Positions 23,537 through 32,938 are shown, counted from the first letter of the stretch. The stretch: DNA of 36,656 nt from JBAWXE01 sp037144255 (GCA_037144255.1 JBAWXE010000014.1:1-36656); one strand, 5' to 3'. A program made the numbers and translations. Notes: generated by a model from the letters alone, not told the origin.

Positions 23537-26467
23537 ATGAAAAACCTCTGCACCCTTTTACTTTTTGTGATATTAGCCAGCATAGCTAAGGGGCAGATAA
23601 TTACTACAATTGCTGGTAATGGAGGAGGAGGTTATAATGGAGACGGTGGTCCGGCTCAATCAGCTCAATTGCAAGGTGCTTCTAAAATCGCATTTGACAA
23701 TTTGGGCACTATGTATATTGCTGATAGATACAATAACAGAGTAAGAAAAATAAGTAATGGGATCATTTCAACGATTATCGGTAATGGAACTTTTGGATTT
23801 AGTGGCGATAATGGTCCTGCAATCGATGCCCAGATTAACCCCACTGCTATTGCTGTAGATATTTCAGGCAATTTATTTATTGCTGATTATAGCAATAGAA
23901 TTCGAAAGGTAACAGCTTCCAATGGTATCATTACTACTATCGCAGGTAATGGGGTACAAGGATATAATTGTGACAATATTCTGTCTACTAATGCCGAGAT
24001 CGCTTGGCCTGAGAGCATTGTTGTAGACAATTCTGGGAATGTATATTTCTCAGACGCTGGAAATTATAGAATTCGAAAAATCGATCACGTAACTGGTATC
24101 ATTACTACTATCGCAGGCACTGGAACGCAAGGATACAACGGAGATAGCATTCTGGCTACTAATGCAGAAATTTTCCCTTATGGTATAGCACTTGATAATG
24201 CCGGCAATGTATTTATAGCAGAACCTATGAACAAAAGAGTGCGTAAGGTAGATGCTATAACAGGAATGATTACCACAGTAGCGGGTGCTGGTGCGGCTGG
24301 CCTTAACGTAGATGGCATTCAGGCCACTACAGCATACCTTTCATTTCCTTGTGATGTAGCTATTGGTAATAATGGCAGTTTATATATTGCTGATAATATG
24401 GATGGAAAAATAAGACTGGTAGATAATCTGGGTATCATTCATACAGTTGCTGGCAATGGTTTAATAGGTTACTCAGGAGATTATGGCAATGCTATAAATG
24501 CAGCAGTAAGTGAACCTTCAGCGCTGGCTCTTGACCCTTGTCATAATTTATATATTTCCTGTCAAAATAATAGCCATATTCGTAAAGTATGGTTAACTAC
24601 AACTAATGTACCGCTTGTTAATGTTGTCGCTATACCTAATGGTACTATATGCGCTGGTACGGTAGTGACATTTTCTGCCACTCCCATCAATGCAGGTGTT
24701 GCACCAACTTATCAATGGGTCAAGAATGGACTGATTGTCGCTGGGGCTACTAATAGTACCTACACTTACACACCGGCTACAGGAGATAGTATACAATGTC
24801 TTATAAAAAGCAGTGTGTCTTGTGCTGGTACAGCATTGAGCAGTGCAATACACATGATTGTTACACCACTGATAACACCGACAATAAGTATTGCCGCCAC
24901 GCCAGACAATGCTGTATGCATAGGAACCCCAGTGACATATACTGCTACCATTACTAATGGAAACATCCCCATTGTATACCAATGGAAAAAGAATGGACTC
25001 AGCGTTGGGTCTAATAACAATACCTATACTTTTACACCTAATAATTCAGATTCTATTAGTTGTATACTAACCACTAATACAGCTTGTGCTAGTATAAATA
25101 CAGTGTCTAGCAATACTATTCATATGATAGTTGGCAGCTCTCTGGTCCCATCTATTAATATTAGTGCCTATCCTAATAATACCGTATGTTTGGGCACTGC
25201 AGTTACCTATAATGCCATTATTTCTGCAGGGGGTGGCTCGCCTGTGTATCATTGGTATAAGAATGGTATCGCTGTTGGTACCAATAGCAGTTCTTTTACC
25301 TACACACCTGCCAATGGCGATAGTGTACGTTGTTTTTTTTCCAGCACTGCTGCATGTGCCAGCCCTCTAACTGCTAATAGTAATACCATTTATATGGCTG
25401 TAATACCCATAGTTATGCCCAATATCACCATTGCTATAAGCCCCAACGATACTGTATGTGTCGGCACAACAGTTACTTATACAGCCACTACCATCAACGG
25501 CGGTAATGCGCCTGTATATCATTGGATAAAGAATGGTACTCTTACTGGTTCTAATAGTGGAACTTATACATATGTTCCCACCGGTGGGGATAGTGTAAGT
25601 TGTATACTTGCCAGTACTGCAGCATGCCCTAGCGCTGCTACTGTTAGCAGCAATACTATCCATACTACAGTATTTGCTAGAACCTCCCCTTATATAGACA
25701 TAACAGTGAGCCCTAATGATACCCTTTGCATAGGCTCAATAGCCATTTTTTCAGTTACTTCTTATTCTGGAGGTGCCATTCCAGGATTCCAGTGGAAGAA
25801 AAATGGGATCAATATTGGACCTGGTATTTCCAGCTTAACGTACTTCCCTGCTAATGGCGACAATGTGATCTGCGAACTCCATACTAATGCAGAGTGCCTC
25901 AATACTAATATTGTCTCTAGCAATATTATTAATATGACTGTTAAACCCAACATAATTCCTATAGTTACAATATCTGGCGATACTATCGTTACCTTAAATA
26001 CTACAGTCACATATACTTCTACTGTAAATGTTACAGACTCTGTTGCTTATGTATGGATGGTAAATGGTGGCTACGTAGGACCTAATTGTAATGGTAATAC
26101 TTATACCTATATGCCGTTGAATGGTGATGTTGTCACCTGTGTTATAACTATGCCTCCCGGTTGCTATACAGCTAGCGATACGGTTAGCAATGCACTTACT
26201 ATTCATGTCACATCAGGAATAACACAATTAAGCACTTCTGTTATCCATATCTACCCCAATCCAGCTACCTCTATCCTAAACATAGATGGTCTGCTAGAAA
26301 ATGTTAGCTATAGAATAATGAATCTAGTAGGTGTTACTATGCAAGAAGGTACTCTTCATGTAGGTACTCATAATATCTCTACACAAGCATTAGCAGCGGG
26401 TATATACCTGCTGGAGCTTACTGATACTAAGGGTATGAGAGAAGTAGTGAGAGTGGTGAGGGAGTAG
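23537..26467 (+). CDS. NHL-repeat / Ig-like protein with T9SS sorting domain
   Basis: A 976-aa secreted protein. It has a signal peptide (1-19, ending AKGQ), then six NHL-type beta-propeller repeats to about residue 350 (repeated TTIAGNG..GYNGD...NVYFSDAGNYRIRKI). Six Ig-like/PKD-like repeats of about 90 residues follow (core: PNDTVCVGTTVTYTA, YQWKKNG, SNTIHM), and the C-terminal ~75 residues form a type A T9SS sorting signal (HIYPNPATSILNI, LAAGIYLLELTD). It is expected to cross the outer membrane by type IX secretion and be attached or released there. A binding or adhesive role is likely; the ligand is unknown. It ends two bases before the convergent ldcA. Confidence 0.92.
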   Translation: MKNLCTLLLFVILASIAKGQIITTIAGNGGGGYNGDGGPAQSAQLQGASKIAFDNLGTMYIADRYNNRVRKISNGIISTIIGNGTFGFSGDNGPAIDAQINPTAIAVDISGNLFIADYSNRIRKVTASNGIITTIAGNGVQGYNCDNILSTNAEIAWPESIVVDNSGNVYFSDAGNYRIRKIDHVTGIITTIAGTGTQGYNGDSILATNAEIFPYGIALDNAGNVFIAEPMNKRVRKVDAITGMITTVAGAGAAGLNVDGIQATTAYLSFPCDVAIGNNGSLYIADNMDGKIRLVDNLGIIHTVAGNGLIGYSGDYGNAINAAVSEPSALALDPCHNLYISCQNNSHIRKVWLTTTNVPLVNVVAIPNGTICAGTVVTFSATPINAGVAPTYQWVKNGLIVAGATNSTYTYTPATGDSIQCLIKSSVSCAGTALSSAIHMIVTPLITPTISIAATPDNAVCIGTPVTYTATITNGNIPIVYQWKKNGLSVGSNNNTYTFTPNNSDSISCILTTNTACASINTVSSNTIHMIVGSSLVPSINISAYPNNTVCLGTAVTYNAIISAGGGSPVYHWYKNGIAVGTNSSSFTYTPANGDSVRCFFSSTAACASPLTANSNTIYMAVIPIVMPNITIAISPNDTVCVGTTVTYTATTINGGNAPVYHWIKNGTLTGSNSGTYTYVPTGGDSVSCILASTAACPSAATVSSNTIHTTVFARTSPYIDITVSPNDTLCIGSIAIFSVTSYSGGAIPGFQWKKNGINIGPGISSLTYFPANGDNVICELHTNAECLNTNIVSSNIINMTVKPNIIPIVTISGDTIVTLNTTVTYTSTVNVTDSVAYVWMVNGGYVGPNCNGNTYTYMPLNGDVVTCVITMPPGCYTASDTVSNALTIHVTSGITQLSTSVIHIYPNPATSILNIDGLLENVSYRIMNLVGVTMQEGTLHVGTHNISTQALAAGIYLLELTDTKGMREVVRVVRE

Positions 26468-26469
26468 TA

Positions 26470-27381
26470 CTATGCTAATAAAGACAATGTTCCACCTTTA
26501 GCATCTACTACCAGATTATGTGTCATACCTAGTGTAAGGGTATAATTCACATCCTGATGGCCACAAGGGAAACCGAAACAAACAGGATAATCGTATTCCT
26601 TTACTTTATCCCAAATGATCTCGTCTATTGTTTGCCCAAAAGGACGTTCGGTGTCTTCCATATCTGTGAAACTACCTACCAGCAATGCTTGTAGGTTATC
26701 CAGTTTACCCGCACGTTTCAGGTTCAGCAGCAGACGATCTATATTATACAGATGCTCGCCTATATCTTCTATGAACAATATCTTACCAGTAGTATCTACC
26801 TCTGATACAGAGCCTGTAAGATGTGCCAGTATAGCAAGATTGCCACCTGTGATGATACCCTTAGCAGCGCCTTGCCTGTTGAAAGTATGCAGAGGAGTAG
26901 TATAGGTAAGAGCCTGCCCTGTAAGTGCCGCACGGAAACTGAGTAGATAATCTGATTCTTCGGTATCTGGTTTGAAAGCCCCACACATAGGGCTATGCAG
27001 TGTAGGTATACCCAGAGTACTATGTATATGATTGTGCAGTACGGTAATATCACTAAAGCCACATATCCATTTAGGATGACGCAGCAATGCTCTGAGGTCC
27101 AGCTGGTCTATAATGCGGCTCATGCCATAGCCACCACGACCCATGAGTATAGCATCTATTTCGGGGTCATTGATCATGTTTTGCAAGTCGGCCAGACGTG
27201 CAGCATCATCCCCCGAAAAATAGAAATGCTCTGTGCCTATGGTGCTGCCTTGTTTCACTTTGAAACCCCAGTTTTGCAATACCTGTATAGCATATGCCAC
27301 ACGCTCATGCGATACATAGCCCGATGGACAAGTGATACCTACTGTACTGCCAGCGCGCAGATATGGTGGATGCTGCATCAT
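26470..27381 (-). CDS. ldcA: LD-carboxypeptidase (peptidase S66)
   Basis: A 303-aa cytoplasmic serine peptidase of family S66, which trims the terminal D-Ala from murein tetrapeptides during recycling; MccF-like microcin immunity proteins share the fold. The catalytic triad is visible: Ser110 (ICGFSDIT), Glu205 (LFIEDIGEH) and His275 (FPCGHQDV). The GRGGYGMSRI loop (81-90) is also typical. The start ATG (27379-27381) overlaps the Rieske gene stop (ATGA), the last step of the dtd-tadA-Rieske-ldcA run. LdcA is preferred over MccF because no microcin gene is seen. Confidence 0.9.
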   Translation of the reverse strand: MMQHPPYLRAGSTVGITCPSGYVSHERVAYAIQVLQNWGFKVKQGSTIGTEHFYFSGDDAARLADLQNMINDPEIDAILMGRGGYGMSRIIDQLDLRALLRHPKWICGFSDITVLHNHIHSTLGIPTLHSPMCGAFKPDTEESDYLLSFRAALTGQALTYTTPLHTFNRQGAAKGIITGGNLAILAHLTGSVSEVDTTGKILFIEDIGEHLYNIDRLLLNLKRAGKLDNLQALLVGSFTDMEDTERPFGQTIDEIIWDKVKEYDYPVCFGFPCGHQDVNYTLTLGMTHNLVVDAKGGTLSLLA

Positions 27382-27716
27382 AAATTAGTTGCCTGTTTGA
27401 TCATGCCTATAAAAATATTATCCTCTCTGATATCTACTTTGTATGTGATGAGTTTGTAACCCTCTCCACTGGTATTGCGCCCATTAGCAGGGTCGAACCG
27501 GTACTTATGCAATGGGCACACTACACGACCTTGCAGGTCCAGCCAGCCGTCGCAGAACTTAGCCCCTGAGTGCGGACAAGTACCCGCAAAAGCATAGACC
27601 ACATCGTCCTTCTTCAGCAAGCCTATGTACTTATCATTCAGGGTCAGGTCCACGATCTTATGTTCTGCCATAGCAGCAGCACTGATACCCTCTACCTTAA
27701 ACCATTCGTACATCAT
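27378..27716 (-). CDS. Rieske [2Fe-2S] ferredoxin-like protein
   Basis: A 112-aa small Rieske protein of the NirD/dioxygenase-ferredoxin type. The cluster is bound by C-P-H in GTCPHSGAKF and C-x-x-H in VVCPLHKYRFDPANGR. No membrane anchor. It could pass electrons to an oxygenase or reductase, but no partner enzyme is nearby. The ATG at 27714-27716 (or the next at 27711-27713) gives MYEWFKVEG and lies two bases from the tadA stop; the longer frame overlaps tadA and adds an unrelated Cys-containing segment. Confidence 0.88.
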   Translation of the reverse strand: MMYEWFKVEGISAAAMAEHKIVDLTLNDKYIGLLKKDDVVYAFAGTCPHSGAKFCDGWLDLQGRVVCPLHKYRFDPANGRNTSGEGYKLITYKVDIREDNIFIGMIKQATNL

Positions 27717-27718
27717 CC

Positions 27719-28162
27719 TTATCTTCTTTGAGCAAAAAAATCCTTCATTAGTTGTACACACTCATCCGCCAGTACACCATGTGTCAGTTGTGCCTTTTGA
27801 TGAAAAGGCCAATTCTCTCCTGTGGTCTTGCGATAACCGTTCTTCACATCTTCTGTGCCATATACTATGCGCCCTACCTTAGACCAGTACATGGCCCCGC
27901 AACACATAAGGCAGGGCTCTACTGTTACATAGAGTGTAGCCTCGGGCAGGTACTTGGCGCCAAGTGCATTGAAAGCAGCAGTAAGTGCAATCATCTCTGC
28001 ATGGGCGGTACTGTCCTGCAGTTGTTCTACCTGATTATGTCCTCGAGAAATGATCTTCTGGTCCCACACTACTATGGCACCTACAGGTACCTCGCCGGCC
28101 TCGTAGGCAAGTTTTGCCTGTCGTAAGGCCTCGCGCATAAAGTAGACATCATCAAATTCCAT
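27719..28162 (-). CDS. tadA: tRNA(adenine34) deaminase TadA
   Basis: A 147-aa zinc deaminase that converts A34 to inosine in tRNA. The zinc site is H54-A-E56 (TAHAEMIAL) and P83-C84-L-M-C87 (EPCLMCCGAM), with Glu56 as proton shuttle. Also typical is GEVPVGAIVV. ATG 28160-28162 is chosen over the upstream frame because it starts at the conserved first helix (MEFDDVYFMREAL) and leaves a 16-base gap to dtd; the longer form would overlap dtd. Confidence 0.95.
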   Translation of the reverse strand: MEFDDVYFMREALRQAKLAYEAGEVPVGAIVVWDQKIISRGHNQVEQLQDSTAHAEMIALTAAFNALGAKYLPEATLYVTVEPCLMCCGAMYWSKVGRIVYGTEDVKNGYRKTTGENWPFHQKAQLTHGVLADECVQLMKDFFAQRR

Positions 28163-28178
28163 GTTGCAAAGAAAAGGA

Positions 28179-28631
28179 TTACTCTTTGTTTTGTGTATCC
28201 ATGAGTATGGTAACGGGGCCATCATTTACCAAAAAGACCTTCATATTTGCTCCAAATTTGCCTGTTTGAACAGGTTTGCCCAATGCCGTGGTCATCTGTG
28301 CGATAAAATACTCATATAATGGTATGGCTTGCTCCGGCCTTGCAGCACGTATAAATGAGGGGCGATTGCCCTTTTTATAAGAGGCATGTAGGGTGAACTG
28401 GCTGACTACTAGTATATCCCCATCAGCTTCTTTGATGTCCTTGTTCATCAGGCCTGCCTCATCGGCGAAGACCCGCAGTTGTGCTATCTTCTTACAAAGC
28501 CAGTCGGCATCCTCAGGTGTATCTACAGCCTCTATACCCAATAATATGAGAAAGCCATTGCCTATGGCCGATGTTTCATCGCCATGGATAGTGACACTTG
28601 CGGTAGATACTCTCTGTATAACTGCTCTCAT
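28179..28631 (-). CDS. dtd: D-aminoacyl-tRNA deacylase
   Basis: A 150-aa enzyme that clears D-amino acids (and glycine) wrongly attached to tRNA. The two active-site motifs are visible: SQFTLHA and the Gly-cisPro motif NDGPVTI. The N-terminal MRAVIQRVSTASVTI is standard; ATG 28629-28631 is chosen for this reason. It is the first gene of the minus-strand operon dtd-tadA-Rieske-ldcA and is divergent from mnmE, with the promoter region in between. Confidence 0.95.
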   Translation of the reverse strand: MRAVIQRVSTASVTIHGDETSAIGNGFLILLGIEAVDTPEDADWLCKKIAQLRVFADEAGLMNKDIKEADGDILVVSQFTLHASYKKGNRPSFIRAARPEQAIPLYEYFIAQMTTALGKPVQTGKFGANMKVFLVNDGPVTILMDTQNKE

Positions 28632-28664
28632 TTGGAAAGCTAAACTAATAAGTTTCATTATATA

Positions 28665-28694
28665 TTGTTACATGGGGCTTTGCAGTTATTTTTG
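28665..28694 (+). promoter_or_regulatory. Predicted mnmE promoter
   Basis: TTG at 28665-28667, 19 bases, then TATTTTTG at 28687-28694, matching the Bacteroidota consensus. The ATG of mnmE follows 10 bases after the box, so the leader would be very short. Confidence 0.65.
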
Positions 28695-28704
28695 CAAACG
28701 ATAC

Positions 28705-30075
28705 ATGTACCAGATAAACGATACTATAGTAGCATTGGCTACCCCACCCGGAGAGGGCGCATTGGGCATCATACGCCTGAGTGGGACTGATGCTATCAGG
28801 ATAGCTGATAAGATTTTCAAAGGAAAGCGACTTGCAGACCAGGCATCGCATACTATACACTTTGGGAAAATAGTAGATGGAGATAAGATAATAGATGAGG
28901 TAGTGGTGAGCTTGTACAAAGCACCAAGAAGCTATACAGGAGAAGAAGTGGTAGAGATCAGTTGTCATGGGTCTAATTATTTGTTGGAGCAGGTATTGAC
29001 ATTGTGTACCCGTAATGGTGCCAGGATGGCGAAGCCGGGTGAATTTACGCTACGTGCCTTTCTACATGGTAAGATGGACCTGACACAAGCAGAGGCTGTG
29101 GCAGACCTGATAGCCAGCCAGTCGGGTGCGGCACATCAGGCAGCGATACATAACCTGCGTGGTGGATTTAGTGAAGACCTGAAGGATATGCGCGAACAGC
29201 TGATCAAATTTAGTGCACTAATAGAATTGGAACTGGATTTCAGTCAGGAGGATGTAGAGTTTGCAGACAGGAAACAACTATATGACCTGATAGAAAGACT
29301 GGAAGAAGCTACTACTATATTGATACTTTCTTTTCAACTAGGAAATGTAATACGTAATGGTGTGAGTGTGGCCATAATAGGTAAGCCCAATGCGGGTAAA
29401 AGTACCTTACTGAATGCCTTGCTGAATGAAGAACGTGCCATAGTGAGTGATATAGCAGGTACTACCAGAGATACTATAGAAGAGACATTGAATATCCATG
29501 GGGTACTTTTCAGGCTCATAGATACAGCAGGTATTAGACAACATTCTACCGATGTGATAGAGAATATGGGAATGCAACGAAGCAGAGATGTGATGAAGCG
29601 TGCAGATATTGTGATATCACTTTTTGATGTGAAGGATATAAGCATGGGAGAGGTGGCCAGCGAAATGACCATGTATGAGAATGAGGGAATAAAGTACATG
29701 CTGGTAGGGAATAAAGTAGATGAGATAGGAATGAGAGAAGCTACTATTAAATTTAGTGGATTACCGGTTTTATTCATCTCTGCCAAGCAGAAAGAGAATA
29801 TACAAGAGTTGAAGACATCACTATACCATCTGATAATAGATGGACAAGTAAAACAAGAAGGATCTATAGTGACCAATGCCAGACACTATAGTGCATTGCA
29901 AGAAGTGCTACTATCGCTGGAGGATGTGAAAAATGGTATGGATCAAAAACTACCAGGAGACCTGATAGCACTGGATATACGCCGATCGCTTCACTATCTA
30001 GGTGACATAACAGGAGAGGTGACCACAGAAGATAAACTGGATTATATATTCTCTAAATTTTGTATCGGAAAGTAA
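28705..30075 (+). CDS. mnmE: tRNA modification GTPase MnmE
   Basis: A 456-aa GTPase that acts with MnmG to make the cmnm5/nm5 modification of wobble uridines. The N-terminal folate-binding domain starts with DTIVALATPPGEGALGIIR. The G domain has G1 GKPNAGKS (226-233), the switch GTTRDT, DTAG (273-276) and NKVD. The C-terminus ends in CIGK with the conserved Cys. Length is normal. ATG 28705 is chosen because everything upstream in frame overlaps dtd. The island begins after its terminator. Confidence 0.96.
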   Translation: MYQINDTIVALATPPGEGALGIIRLSGTDAIRIADKIFKGKRLADQASHTIHFGKIVDGDKIIDEVVVSLYKAPRSYTGEEVVEISCHGSNYLLEQVLTLCTRNGARMAKPGEFTLRAFLHGKMDLTQAEAVADLIASQSGAAHQAAIHNLRGGFSEDLKDMREQLIKFSALIELELDFSQEDVEFADRKQLYDLIERLEEATTILILSFQLGNVIRNGVSVAIIGKPNAGKSTLLNALLNEERAIVSDIAGTTRDTIEETLNIHGVLFRLIDTAGIRQHSTDVIENMGMQRSRDVMKRADIVISLFDVKDISMGEVASEMTMYENEGIKYMLVGNKVDEIGMREATIKFSGLPVLFISAKQKENIQELKTSLYHLIIDGQVKQEGSIVTNARHYSALQEVLLSLEDVKNGMDQKLPGDLIALDIRRSLHYLGDITGEVTTEDKLDYIFSKFCIGK

Positions 30076-30117
30076 CTAGCACACATTAAAAAATACTAAA
30101 ACTTAACAAATGATATG

Positions 30118-30143
30118 AAAAGCCCTTTAAATAGGGCTTTTTT
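30118..30143 (+). terminator. Rho-independent terminator after mnmE
   Basis: Arms AAAAGCCCT (30118-30126) and AGGGCTTTT (30133-30141) with a 6-base loop TTAAAT, followed by further T residues. It lies 42 bases after the mnmE stop and marks the last clearly chromosomal feature before the island. Confidence 0.85.
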
Positions 30144-30196
30144 AATGTCCCTATGTGTTAGTTATTTCCATTTGACTTGATTTGTTTACTATCCTT

Positions 30197-30246
30197 TTGT
30201 ACCTTTATTGTACCTCAAAGGGGTATTTTGTACCTCGTTTGTACCT
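30197..30246 (+). repeat. Four TTGTACCT direct repeats (possible att arm or operator sites)
   Basis: TTGTACCT occurs at 30197, 30208, 30228 and 30239, i.e. two pairs, each 11 bases apart, with 20 bases between the second and third. Three of the four are followed by C. They lie between the mnmE terminator and the excisionase-like gene, where tyrosine-recombinase elements commonly carry arm-type integrase/Xis sites or a repressor operator. Confidence 0.65.
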
Positions 30247-30322
30247 CGAAGTGCAAAAAGGTGATTTAACTTGACACTTTTAAACACTTTAATACATAAT
30301 CATACAAAAGCGTACAACTGCT

Positions 30323-30676
30323 ATGAGTTCTAATATCAGGATAAACAGGGTTTGTGAGTATTGCGGTAATGAATACATCGCTAAGAAAACAGTATCAAAG
30401 ACCTGTTCCCCACATTGTGCTAAGATGAACTATAAGGCAAAACAGCGGACAGCAAAGATTGAGCAAAGCAATATTGAAACCCAGCAGATAAAGAACAAAC
30501 CTATTGAGGATTTGAAAGCAAAGGAGTTTCTAACTGTACGGGATTTGTCAAAGCTATTAAACTGCTCACGCCAAACGGTATATAATCTTATTAATAACAA
30601 TACAATTAAGGCAACAAACATTTCAGCAAAAAAGACTTTAATTAAACGTTCTGAAATTGATATACTATTCTCATAA
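30323..30676 (+). CDS. Zinc-finger plus HTH protein (excisionase/MerR-like)
   Basis: A 117-aa protein. An N-terminal zinc finger has Cys11, Cys14, Cys28 and Cys32 (CEYCGNEY, KTCSPHC). A Lys/Gln-rich linker leads to a C-terminal helix-turn-helix of the HTH_17/excisionase type (about 69-117): FLTVRDLSKLLNCSRQTVYNLI, then a wing ending in IKRSEIDILF. It lies 20 bases upstream of the integrase gene, which suggests a recombination directionality factor or regulator of the island. The four TTGTACCT repeats just upstream are candidate binding sites. Confidence 0.8.
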   Translation: MSSNIRINRVCEYCGNEYIAKKTVSKTCSPHCAKMNYKAKQRTAKIEQSNIETQQIKNKPIEDLKAKEFLTVRDLSKLLNCSRQTVYNLINNNTIKATNISAKKTLIKRSEIDILFS

Positions 30677-30696
30677 ACACCTATAAAACTAAGAAT

Positions 30697-31815
30697 ATGG
30701 CAAATGTTACACTAAGAAAAAAACCCATATCAGGCAACCGTTTAAGCCTGTACTTAGACTTTTACCCAGCTATACCTAACCCTGATACTGGAAAGGATAC
30801 ACGTAGGGAGTTCTTAGGCTTATACATATTTGATAAAGCAAAAACCCCAGTAGATAAGGAGCATAACGCTAAGACTTTACAGCTTGCCAAAAGCATACAA
30901 TCTAAAAGGCAGTTAAGCCTTAATAACTCTGAATACGGCTTTTTATCTGATGTAAAGCAGAAAGGGGACTTTGTGGCATACTTCAGGGAGTTAGCAGCAA
31001 AAAGAAAAGGCAGCAATTCTGATAACTGGGCATCTGCATTGAATTATTTAGAGGACTATACAGGGGGTAGTTTGCCCTTTAGCAATTTAGATGAAAGATT
31101 TTGTGAGGACTTTAAAGAATATTTGCAGAGCGCACCGACCAAGCGAAGCACTAAAACGACCTTAGCCCAAAACTCGGCAGTATCTTATTTCAACAAGATA
31201 AAAACAGCGATAAAACAGGCACAAAAGGACGGTTTCATAGATAACAACCTTAATGAAAAGGTAGCGAATATTAAACACTCGGAAACCCATAGGGAGTATT
31301 TGAGTAAGGAGGAATTACAACGCCTTGCTAATACTGAATGTGATAACGCTATGCTAAAGCAAGCTGCTATATTTTCGGCTCTTACTGGGTTACGCTTTTC
31401 TGATATACAAAAACTGCTTTGGGGAGAGATAAGGCATAGTGAAAGTGAGGGGTACTATCTGCAATTCAGGCAACAGAAAACCAAAGGAGTAGAGGTATTA
31501 CCTATATCAGAACAGGCTTTTGAGATGCTGGGTAACAGGCGAAAGGATACAGATGTAGTATTTGAGGGCTTGCAATACTCGGCATGGCTGAATGGTATTT
31601 TGAAGCTATGGGTATCAAAAGCAGGGATTACAAAGGATATTACTTTCCATTGTTTCAGACATACGTTTGCGACATTACAGTTAAGTTTGGGTACTGATAT
31701 TTACACAGTATCTAAATTGCTGGGACATAAAGAACTGAAAACAACACAGGTATATGCAAAAATCATAGACCAAACCAAAAGGGATGCAGCGGATAAAATA
31801 AAGCTGGATTTGTAG
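30697..31815 (+). CDS. Tyrosine-type site-specific integrase
   Basis: A 372-aa recombinase typical of Bacteroidota integrative elements. An N-terminal arm-binding domain (about 1-75; RKKPISGNRLSLYLDFYP) precedes a SAM-like core-binding domain (about 90-195) and the catalytic domain (about 200-365). Candidate catalytic residues are R233 (TGLRFSDI), K261/K263, H318 and R321 (FHCFRHTFATL), H344 (LLGHKELKTT) and the nucleophile Y353 (QVYAKI). All are present, so the enzyme should be active. It is expected to cut at an att core near the mnmE 3' side; the core cannot be defined without the right border. Confidence 0.93.
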   Translation: MANVTLRKKPISGNRLSLYLDFYPAIPNPDTGKDTRREFLGLYIFDKAKTPVDKEHNAKTLQLAKSIQSKRQLSLNNSEYGFLSDVKQKGDFVAYFRELAAKRKGSNSDNWASALNYLEDYTGGSLPFSNLDERFCEDFKEYLQSAPTKRSTKTTLAQNSAVSYFNKIKTAIKQAQKDGFIDNNLNEKVANIKHSETHREYLSKEELQRLANTECDNAMLKQAAIFSALTGLRFSDIQKLLWGEIRHSESEGYYLQFRQQKTKGVEVLPISEQAFEMLGNRRKDTDVVFEGLQYSAWLNGILKLWVSKAGITKDITFHCFRHTFATLQLSLGTDIYTVSKLLGHKELKTTQVYAKIIDQTKRDAADKIKLDL

Positions 31816-31863
31816 GGAACATAAAAGCAAAATACTATCTTTCATATAATGTAAATACTCTTT

Positions 31864-32937
31864 GTGGCTAATACATACACTATACAGACATTACCCTTGC
31901 CCTTTGATGTGGAAACGAAAGCAGTCCTAAAAAAGACTATTGAGGCAAGTCAATATTTAGCAGAACTAAAGGGTATGATACGTACCATACCTAATGAAGC
32001 CATACTACTTAATACCCTTGTATTACAGGAAGCCAAAGACAGTTCCGCTATTGAGAATATTATAACAACGCATGATGAACTATATAAAGCAGACCTGCAA
32101 ACCGAGCATGTAGCCAGCCTACAAACAAAAGAAGTAATGAACTATGCAGCAGCCTTAAAACATGGTTTCGGCTTAGTAAAGGATAACGGATTTTTGAGTA
32201 ACAATTTTATATGTGAGATACAGGCAGTATTAGAGGAAAACAAGGCAGGTTTCCGAAAATTGCCAGGAACTGCTTTAAAGAATAGTAAGGGGGAAACGGT
32301 ATATACTCCCCCACAGGATTATGATGCTATTGTAAACCTGATGGCAAATTTGGAACAGTATATAAATACTAATGAACCCAACGACCCCGACCCGCTTATA
32401 AAAATGGCTATCATACATTTTCAGTTCGAGAGCATACACCCTTTTTATGATGGTAACGGACGCACAGGGCGTATTATCAATATGCTATACCTAACCCTGA
32501 ATGATTTGTTAGACCTACCTATATTGTATCTAAGTAGGTATATCATACAAAATAAAGCAGAGTATTACCGATTACTACAAACGGTACGGGACGCTAATAG
32601 CTGGGAAGCGTGGATACTGTATATGCTGGAGGGAGTAAGCCAAACCGCAAAGGATACAATAGGTCTTGTAAACAATATCAGGGCTTTGATGGATAGTTAT
32701 AAGTTAGATTTTGCAGCAAAACTACCTAAGATATACAGCAGGGAGTTATTGGATACCCTGTTCAAACATCCATATACTAAGATTGAGCATGTAGAACAGG
32801 ATTTAGGAATTAGCTATGATAAGGCACGTAACCACCTAGAAAAAATCACGGAAATAGGCTTATTACATAAGGTACAAATAGGCAAAAGCAGTTTCTATAT
32901 TAATCAACCTTTATATAATCTGTTATCTAATGGCTAA
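31864..32937 (+). CDS. Fic-family AMPylator with class II self-inhibition motif
   Basis: A 357-aa Fic protein. The catalytic loop is HPFYDGNGRTGR at 192-203, matching HPFx(D/E)GNGRxxR, so it can transfer AMP from ATP to a hydroxyl residue. The N-terminal inhibitory helix contains SSAIEN with S60, E64 and N65, the (S/T)xxxE(G/N) motif of class II Fic, which blocks the ATP site until relieved. A C-terminal winged-helix domain (about 300-350; IEHVEQDLGISYDKARNHLEKI) may bind DNA and autoregulate. The start is GTG at 31864; no ATG occurs before residue 38. Targets are unknown; it may serve defence or maintenance of the island. Confidence 0.9.
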   Translation: MANTYTIQTLPLPFDVETKAVLKKTIEASQYLAELKGMIRTIPNEAILLNTLVLQEAKDSSAIENIITTHDELYKADLQTEHVASLQTKEVMNYAAALKHGFGLVKDNGFLSNNFICEIQAVLEENKAGFRKLPGTALKNSKGETVYTPPQDYDAIVNLMANLEQYINTNEPNDPDPLIKMAIIHFQFESIHPFYDGNGRTGRIINMLYLTLNDLLDLPILYLSRYIIQNKAEYYRLLQTVRDANSWEAWILYMLEGVSQTAKDTIGLVNNIRALMDSYKLDFAAKLPKIYSRELLDTLFKHPYTKIEHVEQDLGISYDKARNHLEKITEIGLLHKVQIGKSSFYINQPLYNLLSNG

Positions 32938-32938
32938 G

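Noticed and set aside
24593..25663. Several minus-strand open frames inside the NHL/Ig-like gene
   Set aside because: They mirror the Thr/Ser/Gly-rich repeats of the plus-strand gene and show no family features.
23537..26467. Direct repeats inside the adhesin gene as a mobile or CRISPR-like array
   Set aside because: The repeats encode the about 90-residue Ig-like domains and vary at synonymous sites, as expected for coding repeats.
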